Assembly (NCBI GenBank): GCA_002946415.1
Contig: NJPS01000041.1
Location: forward strand, 310,001 to 374,000
From: Rutstroemia sp. NJR-2017a BVV2
Lineage: Eukaryota > Ascomycota > Leotiomycetes > Helotiales > Rutstroemiaceae
Length of the DNA stretch: 64,000 nucleotides
Direction of reading: 5' to 3'
The first letter of the stretch is position 1. Each line of letters begins with the position of its first letter. This document shows positions 12,427-24,240 of the stretch, one piece after another. A program made the translations under genes and the position numbers. The notes beneath the pieces are model-generated. The model saw only the letters and a list, made by a program, of their open reading frames with translations, was not told the origin of the DNA and did not search any database.

Positions 12427-14415
12427 TTTGGGAGAGTTGAAGTTCGAAGATCTAACAGTATCCTAGGTTGAAGATTGACGATGTTGTTCAAATACTGTCG
12501 AGATGTTCCCGATGCCCTGCAGTGCGGTCGTTTACCAAGCACTCGGTATCTGAGAATCAAATGCACGAAGAATGCCCACGTCGCATGCGAGGACGGAAGA
12601 ACTTATAGTAGAAGCAGGGAGGGTTATGGAGTCGTACCCAAAGTCATTTGCCTTATCCCGTTATCACAGTTGCATGCAACCCTAAAAACCAATCAACTGC
12701 TCAATCTCGTAGAACGTGCATAGCGATCTCCATTCTCGCTAACGTCCCCTCCAAATTAATAGAAATTCTTCAAGTTGCGCCGGTGGGGGATATAGTGAGA
12801 GAGCAAAAGTTTTCCGCAGGCGAAAGACCTTATGACCATCGGCTCATTGTCTGTATGTAGCATAGATCACCTTCCTTAGATCAAGGGCAAACGATACATT
12901 AGCGGGTGTAGCTATCGCGCACGAAAAGCTCGAACGGGAGTGGTTGCCTTCATTGGGAGGCGGGGAAGCAATCTTCCGCAAGCTAAGCTTTTAACTAATC
13001 GGGACAAGACAGCGCTAGCGCTCAGATTGGCACGCGCGCTTACAGCCACTGGACTGGGGCATCGCGGAACGACACTTCACTTCATCGCAAACGATTTTAT
13101 CTTCCTCCATCATTATCATCTAAACCATGGAAACTGCAGCTTCAATCTCTAAACCTCAAAAACTCTTGCTTCCTCAATCACCACCTTCTGAAGCTGGGGC
13201 CATCTAGGTAGTCCCCGGCCCAGTCAATGAACTCTCAGATACACCATGTCCTTTACGTCAAACAGACTCCAACACTGTCCATTCGTTCAAATTCGCGGTG
13301 CGTCCCATCGCCCCAAGTCTGTTTGATGTACGCCATCGGCAGGATTTCTAGCCATGCCCAGATACTGGGAACTGGAGTGCAGGGCTCACGATATATCAAC
13401 GCGTTAACCAGCTAAAAAGGCAATGCATGAGAATATGCTCAACCCTTGCAGTTAGGACATTTTCCATGGGCTCATCACAATCGCCATGCCAACTTCGGAC
13501 TTCTGATGAGCCTTCTCCGGTGCGGATTGAGAAGATCTCGGGATTCTCTTACGGCGGACCGTATAGACATGATTGCCAGTCCAGCAGCCAGAACGTTTGC
13601 AGAGGTTGTTACCAAATGTGGATAAACCATATTTAGGTTTCTCAATTGCGCACTGTGGATGATCATAGCACGCGGAGCTGCAGAAAATATGGTATTGGCC
13701 TGTCCCGTGGAAACTGACACCCTCATTGAGCTCTGCATCCAGACCATCCTTTATTCCTTGATAATAAGAAAGGCCAGCCATTGGATGAAGGATCTTGTCT
13801 GAAGGATACTTCTGAGGAACAAGAGTCCCATAGGCTTGTCGTGCTAGCCGATGTATTAGTGAGGACAACTTCCATGGCTCAATATCAGCGTGCCGTTCGT
13901 CGCTTCTAGTTGAATATAAACAACGAGACAGTTATTGCTGAAATCCGAGCGTCGAGATAAGTGATCTGTATAGCTCCTTGGTAGGTTGAGAGTTATATGA
14001 GCAATTCGGTCCTTTCCATAATTGCAGTAATTTGTTCTTCCGTTATCCTTGACCGCCTATATTCACTTACTGTAAGGTCTGGCCTATTTTGTGGTCCGAG
14101 CCATAAAGTGATATATGCCATCTTCGAGACAACGATGGCGATTGTTGACATGCAATACACATCTAGACCTAGAACGTTAAGACTCTCGTTTGGTCTATAT
14201 CATGCGTTGTATTACTTCATGGGATATATCCTTTCATTCTCAGCGATCATTTACGGCTGCACCTCATTCGAGGCAAGTTGGCATAGTGTTTTCGGTGAAT
14301 CGTTTGTTTTGATGCCCTTTTGATGCTGCTTACCGAATACCTTGTTGTCTGCCAGCACCAAGACGCGATTCCGCACCTCAATACTTATTTTCCGCGCGTG
14401 GTTGAGTCAATCACA
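12427..14415. other. Intergenic, no convincing gene
   Basis: About 2 kb between divergent genes. Two ORFs were considered: one at 13452-13868 (-), without an ATG at its 5' end, and a hydrophobic 108-codon ORF at 13997-14323 (+), with an ATG. Neither shows a recognisable domain or splice context. Confidence 0.5.
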
Positions 14416-17400
14416 ATGGCTTTTAATACGAGACATCGCACCGCACGCGCTCGTAAGTTGGAGACTACCTCGTCGTCGCTTCCCTTTTACTACCCACTTC
14501 GAGCATGAATCAACGTGATAAGAAAACAAAAAGCTTACTGAGTGCTCTCGCAACTAGACTCGCGAAGAAGAACTGGAAACTCTGTTCGAAGTAAATACAA
14601 GTCACAACTTTCTGGTTATCAACATATACAAACAATACCCTCCGAGAGCCATACGAACTACACATCATCGGACGACGAGGACGAAGAGCGGGAAGATTTT
14701 GTAACTAAAGAGTCAATTCAGGAAGAAATTCAGGATCAATTAATCTACGAATCGAAGTTAACGCGACGAAGCTCAGCAGCTTCTAGCAATTCTACATCTG
14801 GTTGTCCGACAGAACCTCGAACATTCGCTGAAGCTGCCATGGCTACTCGACCATCACGTCGTCGTCGCAACAGTGGGAAAGATAATAACGGATTAGACGT
14901 GACCTTATCGGGACCGATGTCTCTCGACTCTCTAGGGCCTTTCAAATATACCTTCAAGAAGAAGAAAAATTCGAAGTTGTCGAAATACACGTTGATGGGT
15001 CGGCGAGAGAGGGAAGTACGAGGTGAATCAAACACGGACATTAAAATTGGTATTGATACGGGAGAGGGACTGGGAATTGGTGCAGGCATGAGTATGCATT
15101 TGGAGGAGCCCACTAGCGGGGTTGGGACAAATCCAGAAATGGGAGGAACCTCGATCTCGCCTCACTCAATGTCTGCGCCGACCCAGAACATTTACACCAC
15201 CCCGCACCTTCGACAACCACCATGTCATATCTCACGAAATTTATTTCACGAATTCACTTTTCCTGAATCGAAAACTTCCACTACAGACAAAACTCCTAAA
15301 AATATTTCTCGGTCGAATATACTACGGAAACAGGAGGACTCAGGATATATACCGCAGAGCTACCCACCCGTAGGCGAAGGTGAGCAAACGGGAAGAGAAA
15401 GATTCAGTGGCTGGAAAATTGGGAGAAGCACTTCTACAGCAGAGTCCACTGATAATTGTTTTGGATCCTTTGACTGTGATCATCCATTTAATCACTCGGC
15501 ATCAGAGCTCTCAAAGTACTCGTCCGTATCCTATTCCTCCTCGAATACACCTAATCTCACACTGGTAGACAGTGGAATCGATCTAAGTTCCACTGCTGCT
15601 ACTGCTGCTGCTAAATCGCTCGACATTCTTGACTGCGACGTATCTGACTCACAATCTGTGAAAGACAGAAGTGAGGCTGCGATGGCTAGATTGATGAATT
15701 CTACTGCGGCACCATCGACCAAATTGAGTCTCAACAATATGATAATTAACGATGGATTTGATTCGGTTCAATGGGATCCAGATCTTCCCGCAAGATCAAC
15801 CAACAACTCACCCGAGCCTCTCTCGACCGATCCACAACCTGTAGCATACACTACCGTAGGCTCTCGAGTGAATCTGAACGCTCAACCTCAGATCGCTGCT
15901 CCCAATCGCATACAGAGAGAAGGGTCGATTCGCAGACCACCCTTGGACCCAGTTCATAGTCGACAGTCAAATTATTACAACCATCAGCGAGGTCCGCCAC
16001 CACCTCTAAGTATGTCAAACTCCATGCATTATGCTCAGCAACTTGTCCAGAGTCCTGGCTCTTTCATCACGCCGCCGCCTTCGTCTGCGAGATCTCTCCG
16101 TTCGTCTAGATCGGTACAACGGCTGTCACAATCTGAGCAGGAAGCCCAGGCACTACTTAGATTACAAGGTATGGTCAACGCACGACCTTCCGGTGGGTTC
16201 TCTGTGACGCCAGTTACACCTACTCCAGCATCGAGTAACCAGCACTCATCTTTCTTGGGGGACGATAAAGATATGGGAAGAGCTTATGAAGCTCAGGATC
16301 CCATTCAAGGATTGGAAAAGATGCAAACACTACAAAGACTCTCAAGATTCGATAACCCTATGCAGGCCTCTGCTTTACGTCGACTTTCGGAGTTCTCAGC
16401 TCGAAGCAACGTCGAAGGTGTTTCGAACATGAGTTCTGGTATGGATGATCCGAATCTCGCTGCTCTGCTGACAAGGGCCATAGAGTTTCCTTCTGTGGAT
16501 AATGCGTCAATGGCTACGAAGGGTGAGCTAGATCGTGGCTATACCTTTCCTCCCCCAGGATTGACTAGCACTACATGTAATCCACTCTATGGCTCATATA
16601 GTGGGTCGACTAGACCAACAAGAGAACCCATGTCTGCTCGTGTGCCATCAGGCTATCCTCAGCCACTCACCGCTGGCCCTCCTGGGCAACGCTCGTATGC
16701 TTCGGCCAGACAGAACACAACCTACATCGATGACGCTTGGGTGCAAGAGCAATCTACACAGAGTCAAAATTCTCATGCAAACTTAAACCCTACCTCACCA
16801 TGGCAAGCATCAAAGACATACGTTGAACAATATACTGCTCCAGCTCCAGCGTATACCTCTAATGTTCCAGCTTCCATGCACACGTCTGACAGTCTCCCAC
16901 TCAGCGAGATTGCAAAGTATTATCCCAACGGCTTCCCGAACAATATGACAGGAAACTATACACGTTTAGCATCGGAAGCACAGAGGCAAGTTGGGCTTCT
17001 TCCGGCAGAGACACCTGAGCAGGCTCGAGCGAGAAAACAAAAGGAGATGGATGATTGGTTCTATGCGGGCCAGAGACGCTGGAATATGACTACTGAAGAC
17101 CATGTCAAGGATATAGAATACCGTGCTCCTAATCCATTTGGTCCCATCGGACCACCTTCAAAGTCTTCGTTCTCAGACAACAGACCACTTCCAGGTATCA
17201 CGATTCAAGAAATGAACAAGAAAACCATCCCTGAAGTCATCGCTCCAATGTTGGATGCGACTTTCGGCAACCTCTTAGCTCTAGCGGCGGAATCGAAGGA
17301 AAGTGGGTCTACCTACAGCTGCAAATACGCCAAGAGCCCGGAATGGCACATTGATGCAAGTGAAAGAGGCAATGACTCTTTCTTTGGGGAGGACTGGGGT

Positions 17401-17430
17401 ATACCTACAGAACGCAATGGATGGAATTGA
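14416..17430 (+). CDS. Large disordered fungal protein, unknown function
   Basis: Exons 14416-14452 and 14558-17430 give 969 residues. The first exon is 12 codons (MAFNTRHRTARA), joined by a 105-nt intron with perfect gtaagt and ctag ends. Without it the long frame has no ATG start. The protein is low-complexity, rich in Ser, Pro, Gln and Asn, and has no membrane segment. A basic patch (YTFKKKKNSKLSKYTLMGRR) lies near residue 150. The most ordered-looking part is near the C-terminus (~residues 820-930). It contains TPEQARARKQKEMDDWFYAG, RRWNMTTEDHVKDIEYRAPN and a helix around MLDATFGNLLALAAE. This may be the conserved core. No known domain is recognised. It could be a regulatory or RNA-associated scaffold, but that is a guess. 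Confidence 0.78.
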
Positions 17431-19146
17431 GCTTTGCTTTTGGATCAGGCATCACCGGAAAACCCCAGTAGGGCTGCTCAAGTGAAGCCTCTTCCATCAT
17501 CATTTCCCCGAATAACGTCTATCTTCGCCGGTTACTTACTTGCCCTGAACATCAACTCAGCAACCTTTCTTGCATTCTATTTTCAGGCTTCCACAATCAA
17601 CAATTTGTGTTTGAGCAGCATCATACATGTTTTGTTTCTATTTCTTTTCATTGCTCGCGATCAATCAGCGCACTTGTCACGGATTTGATCCTGTTCTACT
17701 TTGGTTTTACCTTCGCCGAAGTATGAAAAGGAGAAGCAGCCTCTGCCGCAGGAGAGAGAATTAAACAGTCATTCTTTTGTAGGAATATGGGATGGGAAGT
17801 TTGCATGTTTCAGCAGCAGTTCTTTTGAGGTTCAGCGACATCATGTACCTTTTGACCCATGAGAAATTGGTTTAGTCACGCAGATGCTGGAAACGAAGAA
17901 GACTTGGAGAGTAGAGTGTGCACTGTGAAGCTGCTTGGTTTAGCCACCAACATACTCGACTAAACATTCATCAGATTCTGAGACACCGGCTGGAGGTGGG
18001 CGAGAGCATGGGTGGGTTTTATGTGAACAGCGTTATTGGTTCCGGGTTGTGGACGATAGGAAACAGTCAGCTTCATCGTTGAAGAAAGCTTGTTGTGGGG
18101 ATAGTATGCTGGATTGCATCATTCTATCTAGCTATACCTGTAAGAATAGCGTTATACTGTATTTATACTAGCTTAATGTGCATAGCATTGCTCGCCTCAG
18201 AATAGGTGGCTCGTTGGCTAGATGATGATGGCTTGGTAGAGAGTAGCTAGGATGAGATCAATGAAGGCTTTAAACATGCAGTGGTTAGATGTGACAGTTA
18301 TTGTGTGATTTTGTGAGAATGGTGCGAATTGTGACGATGGGGTGGGTTTGTAGTGGGACTTAGGGCTGGTGGGATAATAGTGGAGGATTCTGTCTGCTAT
18401 GGCGAGACGGATAGAGAGAAAGGGGTAAGGAGATTGAAAGATGGGTTACTGCGCGGCGGAAGTTTATGGAAGGGGCGCTGTGGGGAGTAACGGCGCGCTT
18501 ATGGCGTGACGGGGAACGAGGCTCGGAATATACGGTGTCGTTTAGGGTGTTGATATCAAAGGATAGAGGATAGAGTGGAGGAGATGCATAGAGCATATAT
18601 AAGCGGAGTTCACGCACGTATTGAGGTTGATTTAAGATCTAGGATTTTACTAACAGTACGTACTGTAAGGTTAAGCCAAGATTTTCGTCTTACTTCGGTT
18701 CTGAGTGAAACTTTCCCTCATACTAAGTAAGCCTTAAGAACAGAAAGCTAAAACGATACCACAGTCATTTCTTCATGTTTACAAAGTATTGGGATTCAGA
18801 GTTAAATTACTTTCTCAACTGTTGGCGGCGCAGAGTGGAAGATGAAATGTGCCGTAATTGAATCTATGCAAGCACGCCATGCAAGTCAACATGCAAACAG
18901 TTATCCATCATACGATTTGCGTGCTCTTATTTTCGTCCACCAATTTGCGAGTGTTGCTTATCTATCAACTTGAGGATTGAAACTATCACTGAAGCTAGGT
19001 TATTCGTTTTCATTCGCAGTAGTTTCGGCTAAAATATTTGTTTGAGGAGTTTAAGGTAGAATATACCTCAGCGCCCTGCATATAATGGGCTTCCTAATTA
19101 GTTTCCACGGTTCTGTAACAGATGGAGCTCAACAACCTCGCTCTGG
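17431..19146. other. Intergenic, convergent 3' regions
   Basis: About 1.7 kb; holds the 3' flanks of two convergent genes. Only short ORFs, no conserved element recognised. Confidence 0.55.
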
Positions 19147-19538
19147 CTACGCAAAAATCATCGCCGCTACCAGCACAGCCAAAGTCACCACTTCCACACC
19201 AACCAACATCCGCCAAGCCGGGCCAAAAGACCAAAACAGACTTCCTGCTGCAATACGGGCGACAATCCCAAACTTATACACCGCCCAATTATCTTGCAAG
19301 GCGCCCATAAGGTCATAACTATTAACCAGTATGAGAAGAAATGCTACGGCTGAGCGTCAGTAAAATGCATGGCGGGACTCATAGCTATCATTGACATACC
19401 AATCAACCGGACTCCTTCAACACTTTCAACACCGAAATCTTTAATGAAGCTTGTTGGATCGATCAAAGTTGCGAGCTGAGTGCCGATTGTGATGATCGAT
19501 ATCGCTGCCAGAGCCCAGCCTGGGCGTGAGAGGGGCAT
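19147..19538 (-). CDS. Small multi-pass membrane protein (111 aa)
   Basis: Exons 19538-19400 and 19343-19147 give 111 residues. The single intron has gtatgt and gtag ends. The N-terminus is MPLSRPGWALAAISIITIG, followed by IDPTSFIKDFGV, then three further hydrophobic stretches (LIAFLLILVNSY, FGIVARIAAGSLFW, VTLAVLVAAMIF at the C-terminus). Size and the 'DP..F...FG' loop after the first helix resemble small four-helix proteins such as DUF4267, but I would not assign it firmly. No catalytic residues can be named. It sits just upstream in map position from the decayed kinase gene, on the same strand. Confidence 0.68.
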
Positions 19539-19807
19539 TTTTTTGCGTTCTCGATTGTGGTTTGTGGTTTGTAAATTGAGATTGGGTGGAATGCTGAAAG
19601 GAAGAGACTATCTGTGAGTAGGTAAGTTGGCATTTATATCGAGGTTAGAATTTACGCCGCCACAGGCGAATGCGGCTTAGTCTTCAAACAGACATAACCC
19701 CTCATTTCCAACTGTAGTTCCAACATCGACCCGATACTTGCCTAAAGTGGTTTACAACGACCCTAGGACTAGATAGGAATTAATTGCAGGGTACTTAGAA
19801 CTTATAT

Positions 19808-22084
19808 CTAAAGATATGCGACAAGTGTTACTGGTGTGGTGAGTTCCGAATCGTTACACATCCAACGATGACCTTTAACTTGTTCGAGGTCGGCTCTTTT
19901 CAACGGATCGAATTTAAGTATAGAGCTAAGGAGATTCTGCGCATCAATAGATATGTGTTTCGGGAAGAGCAATGGCTTGTTCGAGGGAGCCAACTTGTAT
20001 AGGGAACGATCATGGTTATCAACAATATATGCAAGTTCGGTAGAACTGGCAAATGGTAAATTTCCAACTAGCATTTCGTACTAGAAATAAGTTGTATTAG
20101 TTGTGCGCTCAGAGAAAATGCAGCTCGAATCTCAATAGGCTGAACATTAAAAACTTACTAATATGGCCCCCACAACTCCAGACATCCATCTGTGACGGCA
20201 CGCCCGTCAGCCACCGGGGCACCATCTCAGGAGCCGTATAGACCGGGGCGAAGCTCTTACAGATGTTCGTATTGATACCTGTGCGCTGTTTCTAGCCAAA
20301 ATCGAGGAGGGATAGGTCTGCCCCTTTTACAGAATGTCTGAAGCCGGGATTGTAATCGAAATAGGTTTTCTTGACGACGCGTTCGATGGCCGGATCGATA
20401 ATATATGCTTGGCTGAACCCGGAGATTAGAATGTTAAGATTATCGTCGAGGGGGAGATTCTTAGGGTATAAATTTCGATGGACGATACCTCCTTTATGCA
20501 AATATTCGAGTCCGGAAATGATCTGGGCAAAGCAGCGTTTGGCGGAGGCTTCTCGCACATAGCAATTGGCTTTGATATGTGAAGATAAGTCCGTACGTGG
20601 AAAATATCGGAAAACCAGGCCGATGCTGGTTGAGGATCTGAGAACTTCGACAAGACTGATGATGTTGGGATGATCGAGCTTGTGGAGGATCGCGATTTCG
20701 CCATACGCTGAAGCAACCTGGGTCCTGATGTATCCTTCCTGATGCCGGTTGCCTAAATCACATTTGATGAGCTTGACTGCAATTATTTGAGACTTGGTGA
20801 CATTTTCGCCGAGCTTCACGTCACATCGTACGCAATCGTGTATCTTCTCCCAGCATTAAGAATCCCGTGGAACAGGAAATCCCTGGTTTTCTGGTCTCTT
20901 TCCAGGAGGGCCATTAGTTCCCGACAATTCCTTATCGAAAGAATCAGAAGAATTGGCTGGATTCGCCCGAATAACCCTTGGACGCGCTGTTGGCTTCCTT
21001 GAGATCTGTGCTTCGTCAAGCTTAACATTTCCTTGTCCTTCGTGTCCCCTAAGGTAGTTGTTCTCGATAGCTGGACGTGGCGTTATGAATCCAGAGACTG
21101 TATCAGGCTCTTGTTCATGTTTTGAAATATCCCAGGACTCTAGATCCCGAGTTACATTCTTCGTCTGCACTGAGATAATTGTCTGCGAGTCTGGGAAATC
21201 AACCGAACTCCCATCGACCTTTCCGTCAGGGTCCGCAAGTTTAGCTCTCGCTGATGCAAAGACTTGTCTGTAAACCCGGCTATTGACGATTAAATCATCG
21301 AATTCGAAGTTCACTCCCGAGGCTCCACTGATTGATGGTGCGTTAGCACTGACACTCTGGTGATCATCCATACTGTGGATGGAAGCCGGGAAGCTCATGC
21401 TTGGATGTGATTGCTTTAGTGATTGTGTTCTTCTGATTGATTCAATTAGGACATGACTCTTGTGACCGAGAACCTGCTTGATTTCTCCAATCGACTCCCT
21501 TTAATAATTCAGCGACGAGCTTGAAAGATGGATATTAGTGAAACAACTTACAGCTGTACTAGCTGAATGAGTAGATTGATTGCAACCTGTTGTCCACGAA
21601 GACCGTCCAAAAGTCTCGTAGCTTTTCGTGATTCCAAACCAGTTTAGCCTTGCCTTTCCACTTTATAGCACCGGCAGCGGTAGGAGAAGAATCCGAAGTG
21701 ATATTTCGGATCTCATCAGCCAAACAACTGAACAATACCACGCACCCAGTCAAAGCAACATCGAGTGCATAGTTGAGTTCTGTCCTAGATTATAGCACCT
21801 GGACCAAGTACTGCTTTTCGCAGACAATCATTTGCAGCCTGGACAAACAAGCACTGATGACAGCAGCCTCGGAACATATTGACACAATGGATATGGGGGC
21901 ATCTTTGTAATCGTTTTGAATCGCCGATAATGTCTTCGCAGTTGACAAGCAAGTTGCTGTAAGTTTGACCTTGCGAAGAATTAGTCGGGTGTGATTTCGT
22001 GGAGAAAATGATTGTCGCCTTCAGTCTCCCCCGATATCAATTTATTCTGCTTACCACGATACTAGCAATACTCAACGGATCCAT
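19808..22084 (-). pseudogene. Broken PigL_N-domain / protein kinase gene
   Basis: One decayed gene. It starts MDPLSIASIV at 22084. A GTAAGC intron leads to an exon near 21975 reading TATCLSTAKTLSAIQNDYKD, which is the fungal PigL_N/STAND-type N-terminal domain. A second intron begins at 21551. A ~200-residue linker follows, then a kinase domain with IAVKLIK (ATP Lys), a GEIAILHKL helix, HRNLYPKN in place of HRDxxxxN, ISGFSQA in place of DFG, then APEM, DVWSCG and a complete C-lobe ending at 19808. Lesions seen: in-frame TAA at 21792-21790, a 1-base loss near 21605-21615, TAA at 20858-20856, TAG at 20294-20292, and one extra G in the G5 run at 20171-20167. After that run, dropping one G gives the expected CGAIL/YEMLVG splice junction. 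The three stops each fit a C-to-T change of CAA/CAG. The loss of the catalytic Asp suggests it was already a pseudokinase, or decayed later. Confidence 0.86.
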
Positions 22085-22389
22085 GCTGAGAAGCCGACCT
22101 CGAGAACATTCATCAGGAGCTTTACGAAGGTGCGAAAAGTCTCAACCGCGCATATGATGGAATGAATTGAAAGAGCGTCCTGAAGAATTTTAATCGCTTC
22201 ATTATGGCGACCTCGAGCATAGATGTGTAAGGCGGGGTGTTTATAGGCCGTTTCAATCAAGGCACGGACCACCTCGTAACTAGCCTCCTCGACGTGTAAC
22301 ATTGGACTATCAATTTCTTTCTTTTTGGTATTCCCTACAGGGCATTAAGAATCAAAGAAATATTCTTCGTCGAGTATATCCTCATCATA

Positions 22390-24177
22390 ATGAAGCTCTG
22401 TTTTCCAGCACTTATATTATACCTGCTCACGTGGATCGATAACGCTAGAGCTCTCCTCAGCTACCGAGTTGATGCCCACAACCTTCCCCGCTTCGATTGG
22501 TCGGCTCTGAAGTCTTCTCCTGAACTGAAGTGGCATGAATGCTATACCCCTCCTTCTAATACTGAAGACTCGAACCAGCAAACCTTCTCCCCTACTTCGA
22601 AATCTAGGACACTGTCCTGTGCACGTCTCTCACTCACCCTCGACTACCATAACACGACCAACCCCCACAATATCACCGTCCCAATCCTTAAAATCTCTTC
22701 ACCATCCTCTTCATCACACCAGGGCATCATCTTCACAAGTTTTGGAGGTGCAGGAAACTCCCGCGTTAAAGACCTCGTCGCCTTTGCCCACAGTAGCTCT
22801 CTTCTCGATTTGATAGACCCGGAATTCGAGTACGATTTCCTGACGTTCGATAATCGGGGCTTTGGGTATAGTTATCCGAGCGCAAAATGTTTTGATAACA
22901 TATTGGATGGCGCGTTGTGGGAGGAGAGGATGGCTCATCTGGGGGGCGTCATTAATACTCGTGAAGGGGAGAACTCGGTGGAAGACAGGCTGGGAGTCAG
23001 GATTGCTGCTGCGCAGGCGAAGAGCGAACTCTGCTTGAGACGGAATCAAGAATATGCTGATATTAGACGTTATATGACTACGGCATATGCAGCAAAGGAC
23101 ATGCTGGAGATTCTCAAGAGACTTCCAGATCAGTCTTCCCGGTCTTTCCATACTTCAAATGACCGATCAAAAGTCGGCAATATACCGAAGCTGAAATTCC
23201 TAGGGCTTTCATACGGAACTATATTGGGACAGACGTTCGCGAGCTTATATCCTGAGCATGTGTCTCGTATGGTTCTTGATGGAACAGGTGACGCTACAGA
23301 CTGGGTTGACAAGTGGCAAATGGCGCATCTCATCGACACAGACGCTGTTTGGGCAACCTTCTACGATGATTGTTTTACCGCCAAAGAAGCTTGTCCTCTA
23401 TGGCGAGCGTCCGATATTTTATCGGCGGACATTGAGAAGCGTGTGAACGATTTCATGGAGAGCCTCAAGCAAAGACCGGTCTACACCGTGAGCAATGGGA
23501 ACGCCAGATTGATCACATATCGAGATGTAAAGCTGGCGATATACTGGACAACGATGACCCCTTACTTTGCAGGTCCTTCGATAGCAATAATATTAGACAA
23601 TCTAATGAAAGGTGATACAAATGTGACGCTCAGCTTTCCTTTCGGAAGGGTTCCTACAGCTTCAGATTTCCTGCATAAACAGACCCAGAACGATCGGGCA
23701 AACTCGAATGCCGATGCCGGGACAGCGTTAAACTGCGGAGACGCCGAGGATATCACCAGCAGTTCCATTGCGGACTTCAAGAAATATCTTTCGGCCCTGG
23801 AGGATCAGTCCTCAGTCGGAGCCTTCTTCCAAGTCGAGAGAAAGATACGGTGTCTAGGGTGGCCAATACGACCTGCATGGAGATTCACAGGACCTTTCAC
23901 TTCGAAAATAAACAATGGAGGCTCCAAGCTTTCAACCCCAATACTGTTTATGGGCAACAAACTTGATCCCATGACGAGTTTACAAAATGCCCGAAAGATT
24001 GCGAAGGAGTTCCCTGGAAGTGTGGTTCTAGAGCAAAATGCAAGGGGGCACTGTGCTTTCGGCAGTGGGGCTCCGAGTCCCTGTACACTGCAGTACTTGA
24101 GAGATTATCTTCGACACGGAAGCCTCCCAGAGCCTGGGACAATTTGTGGTGAAGATTATAATCTGTTTGATGGATGA
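22390..24177 (+). CDS. Secreted alpha/beta hydrolase, S33/TAP-like peptidase fold
   Basis: Single exon, 595 residues. Residues 1-21 (MKLCFPALILYLLTWIDNARA) are a signal peptide. Next come the N-terminal strand region, an oxyanion-type segment (ITFTSFGGAG region, residues ~118-125) and FDNRGFGYSYP, typical of the tripeptidyl-aminopeptidase group. The nucleophile elbow is GLSYGT (Ser near residue 275). The C-terminal TAP-like domain holds the acid in MGNKLDPMTS and the His in ARGHCAFGS, so the catalytic triad is complete. Members release N-terminal oligopeptides from proteins; some relatives act on esters. It is the leftmost gene of the 22-33 kb accessory block and converges on the P450. A peptidase-fold enzyme beside UstYa genes could trim a peptide product, but it may be an unrelated secreted hydrolase. 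Confidence 0.85.
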   Translation: MKLCFPALILYLLTWIDNARALLSYRVDAHNLPRFDWSALKSSPELKWHECYTPPSNTEDSNQQTFSPTSKSRTLSCARLSLTLDYHNTTNPHNITVPILKISSPSSSSHQGIIFTSFGGAGNSRVKDLVAFAHSSSLLDLIDPEFEYDFLTFDNRGFGYSYPSAKCFDNILDGALWEERMAHLGGVINTREGENSVEDRLGVRIAAAQAKSELCLRRNQEYADIRRYMTTAYAAKDMLEILKRLPDQSSRSFHTSNDRSKVGNIPKLKFLGLSYGTILGQTFASLYPEHVSRMVLDGTGDATDWVDKWQMAHLIDTDAVWATFYDDCFTAKEACPLWRASDILSADIEKRVNDFMESLKQRPVYTVSNGNARLITYRDVKLAIYWTTMTPYFAGPSIAIILDNLMKGDTNVTLSFPFGRVPTASDFLHKQTQNDRANSNADAGTALNCGDAEDITSSSIADFKKYLSALEDQSSVGAFFQVERKIRCLGWPIRPAWRFTGPFTSKINNGGSKLSTPILFMGNKLDPMTSLQNARKIAKEFPGSVVLEQNARGHCAFGSGAPSPCTLQYLRDYLRHGSLPEPGTICGEDYNLFDG

Positions 24178-24240
24178 TGGATCACGTTTCGAAGACAGGA
24201 CTACATAAATCCGAAGATACCTTGCATCATTAGATGACCT

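Noticed and set aside
13452..13868. 138-codon minus-strand ORF with several Cys residues
   Set aside because: Opens with TTG; the first ATG gives ~110 residues without signal peptide, domain or splice support.
13997..14323. 108-codon hydrophobic ORF with ATG
   Set aside because: Lies in the promoter of the 969-aa gene, no family resemblance, no neighbours supporting it; hydrophobicity alone is weak evidence.
22072..22302. 76-codon minus-strand ORF with a TPR-like stretch (RHNEAIKILQDAL)
   Set aside because: Overlaps the pseudogene start in another frame and is squeezed against the hydrolase start; could be a remnant or leader ORF but cannot be supported as a gene.
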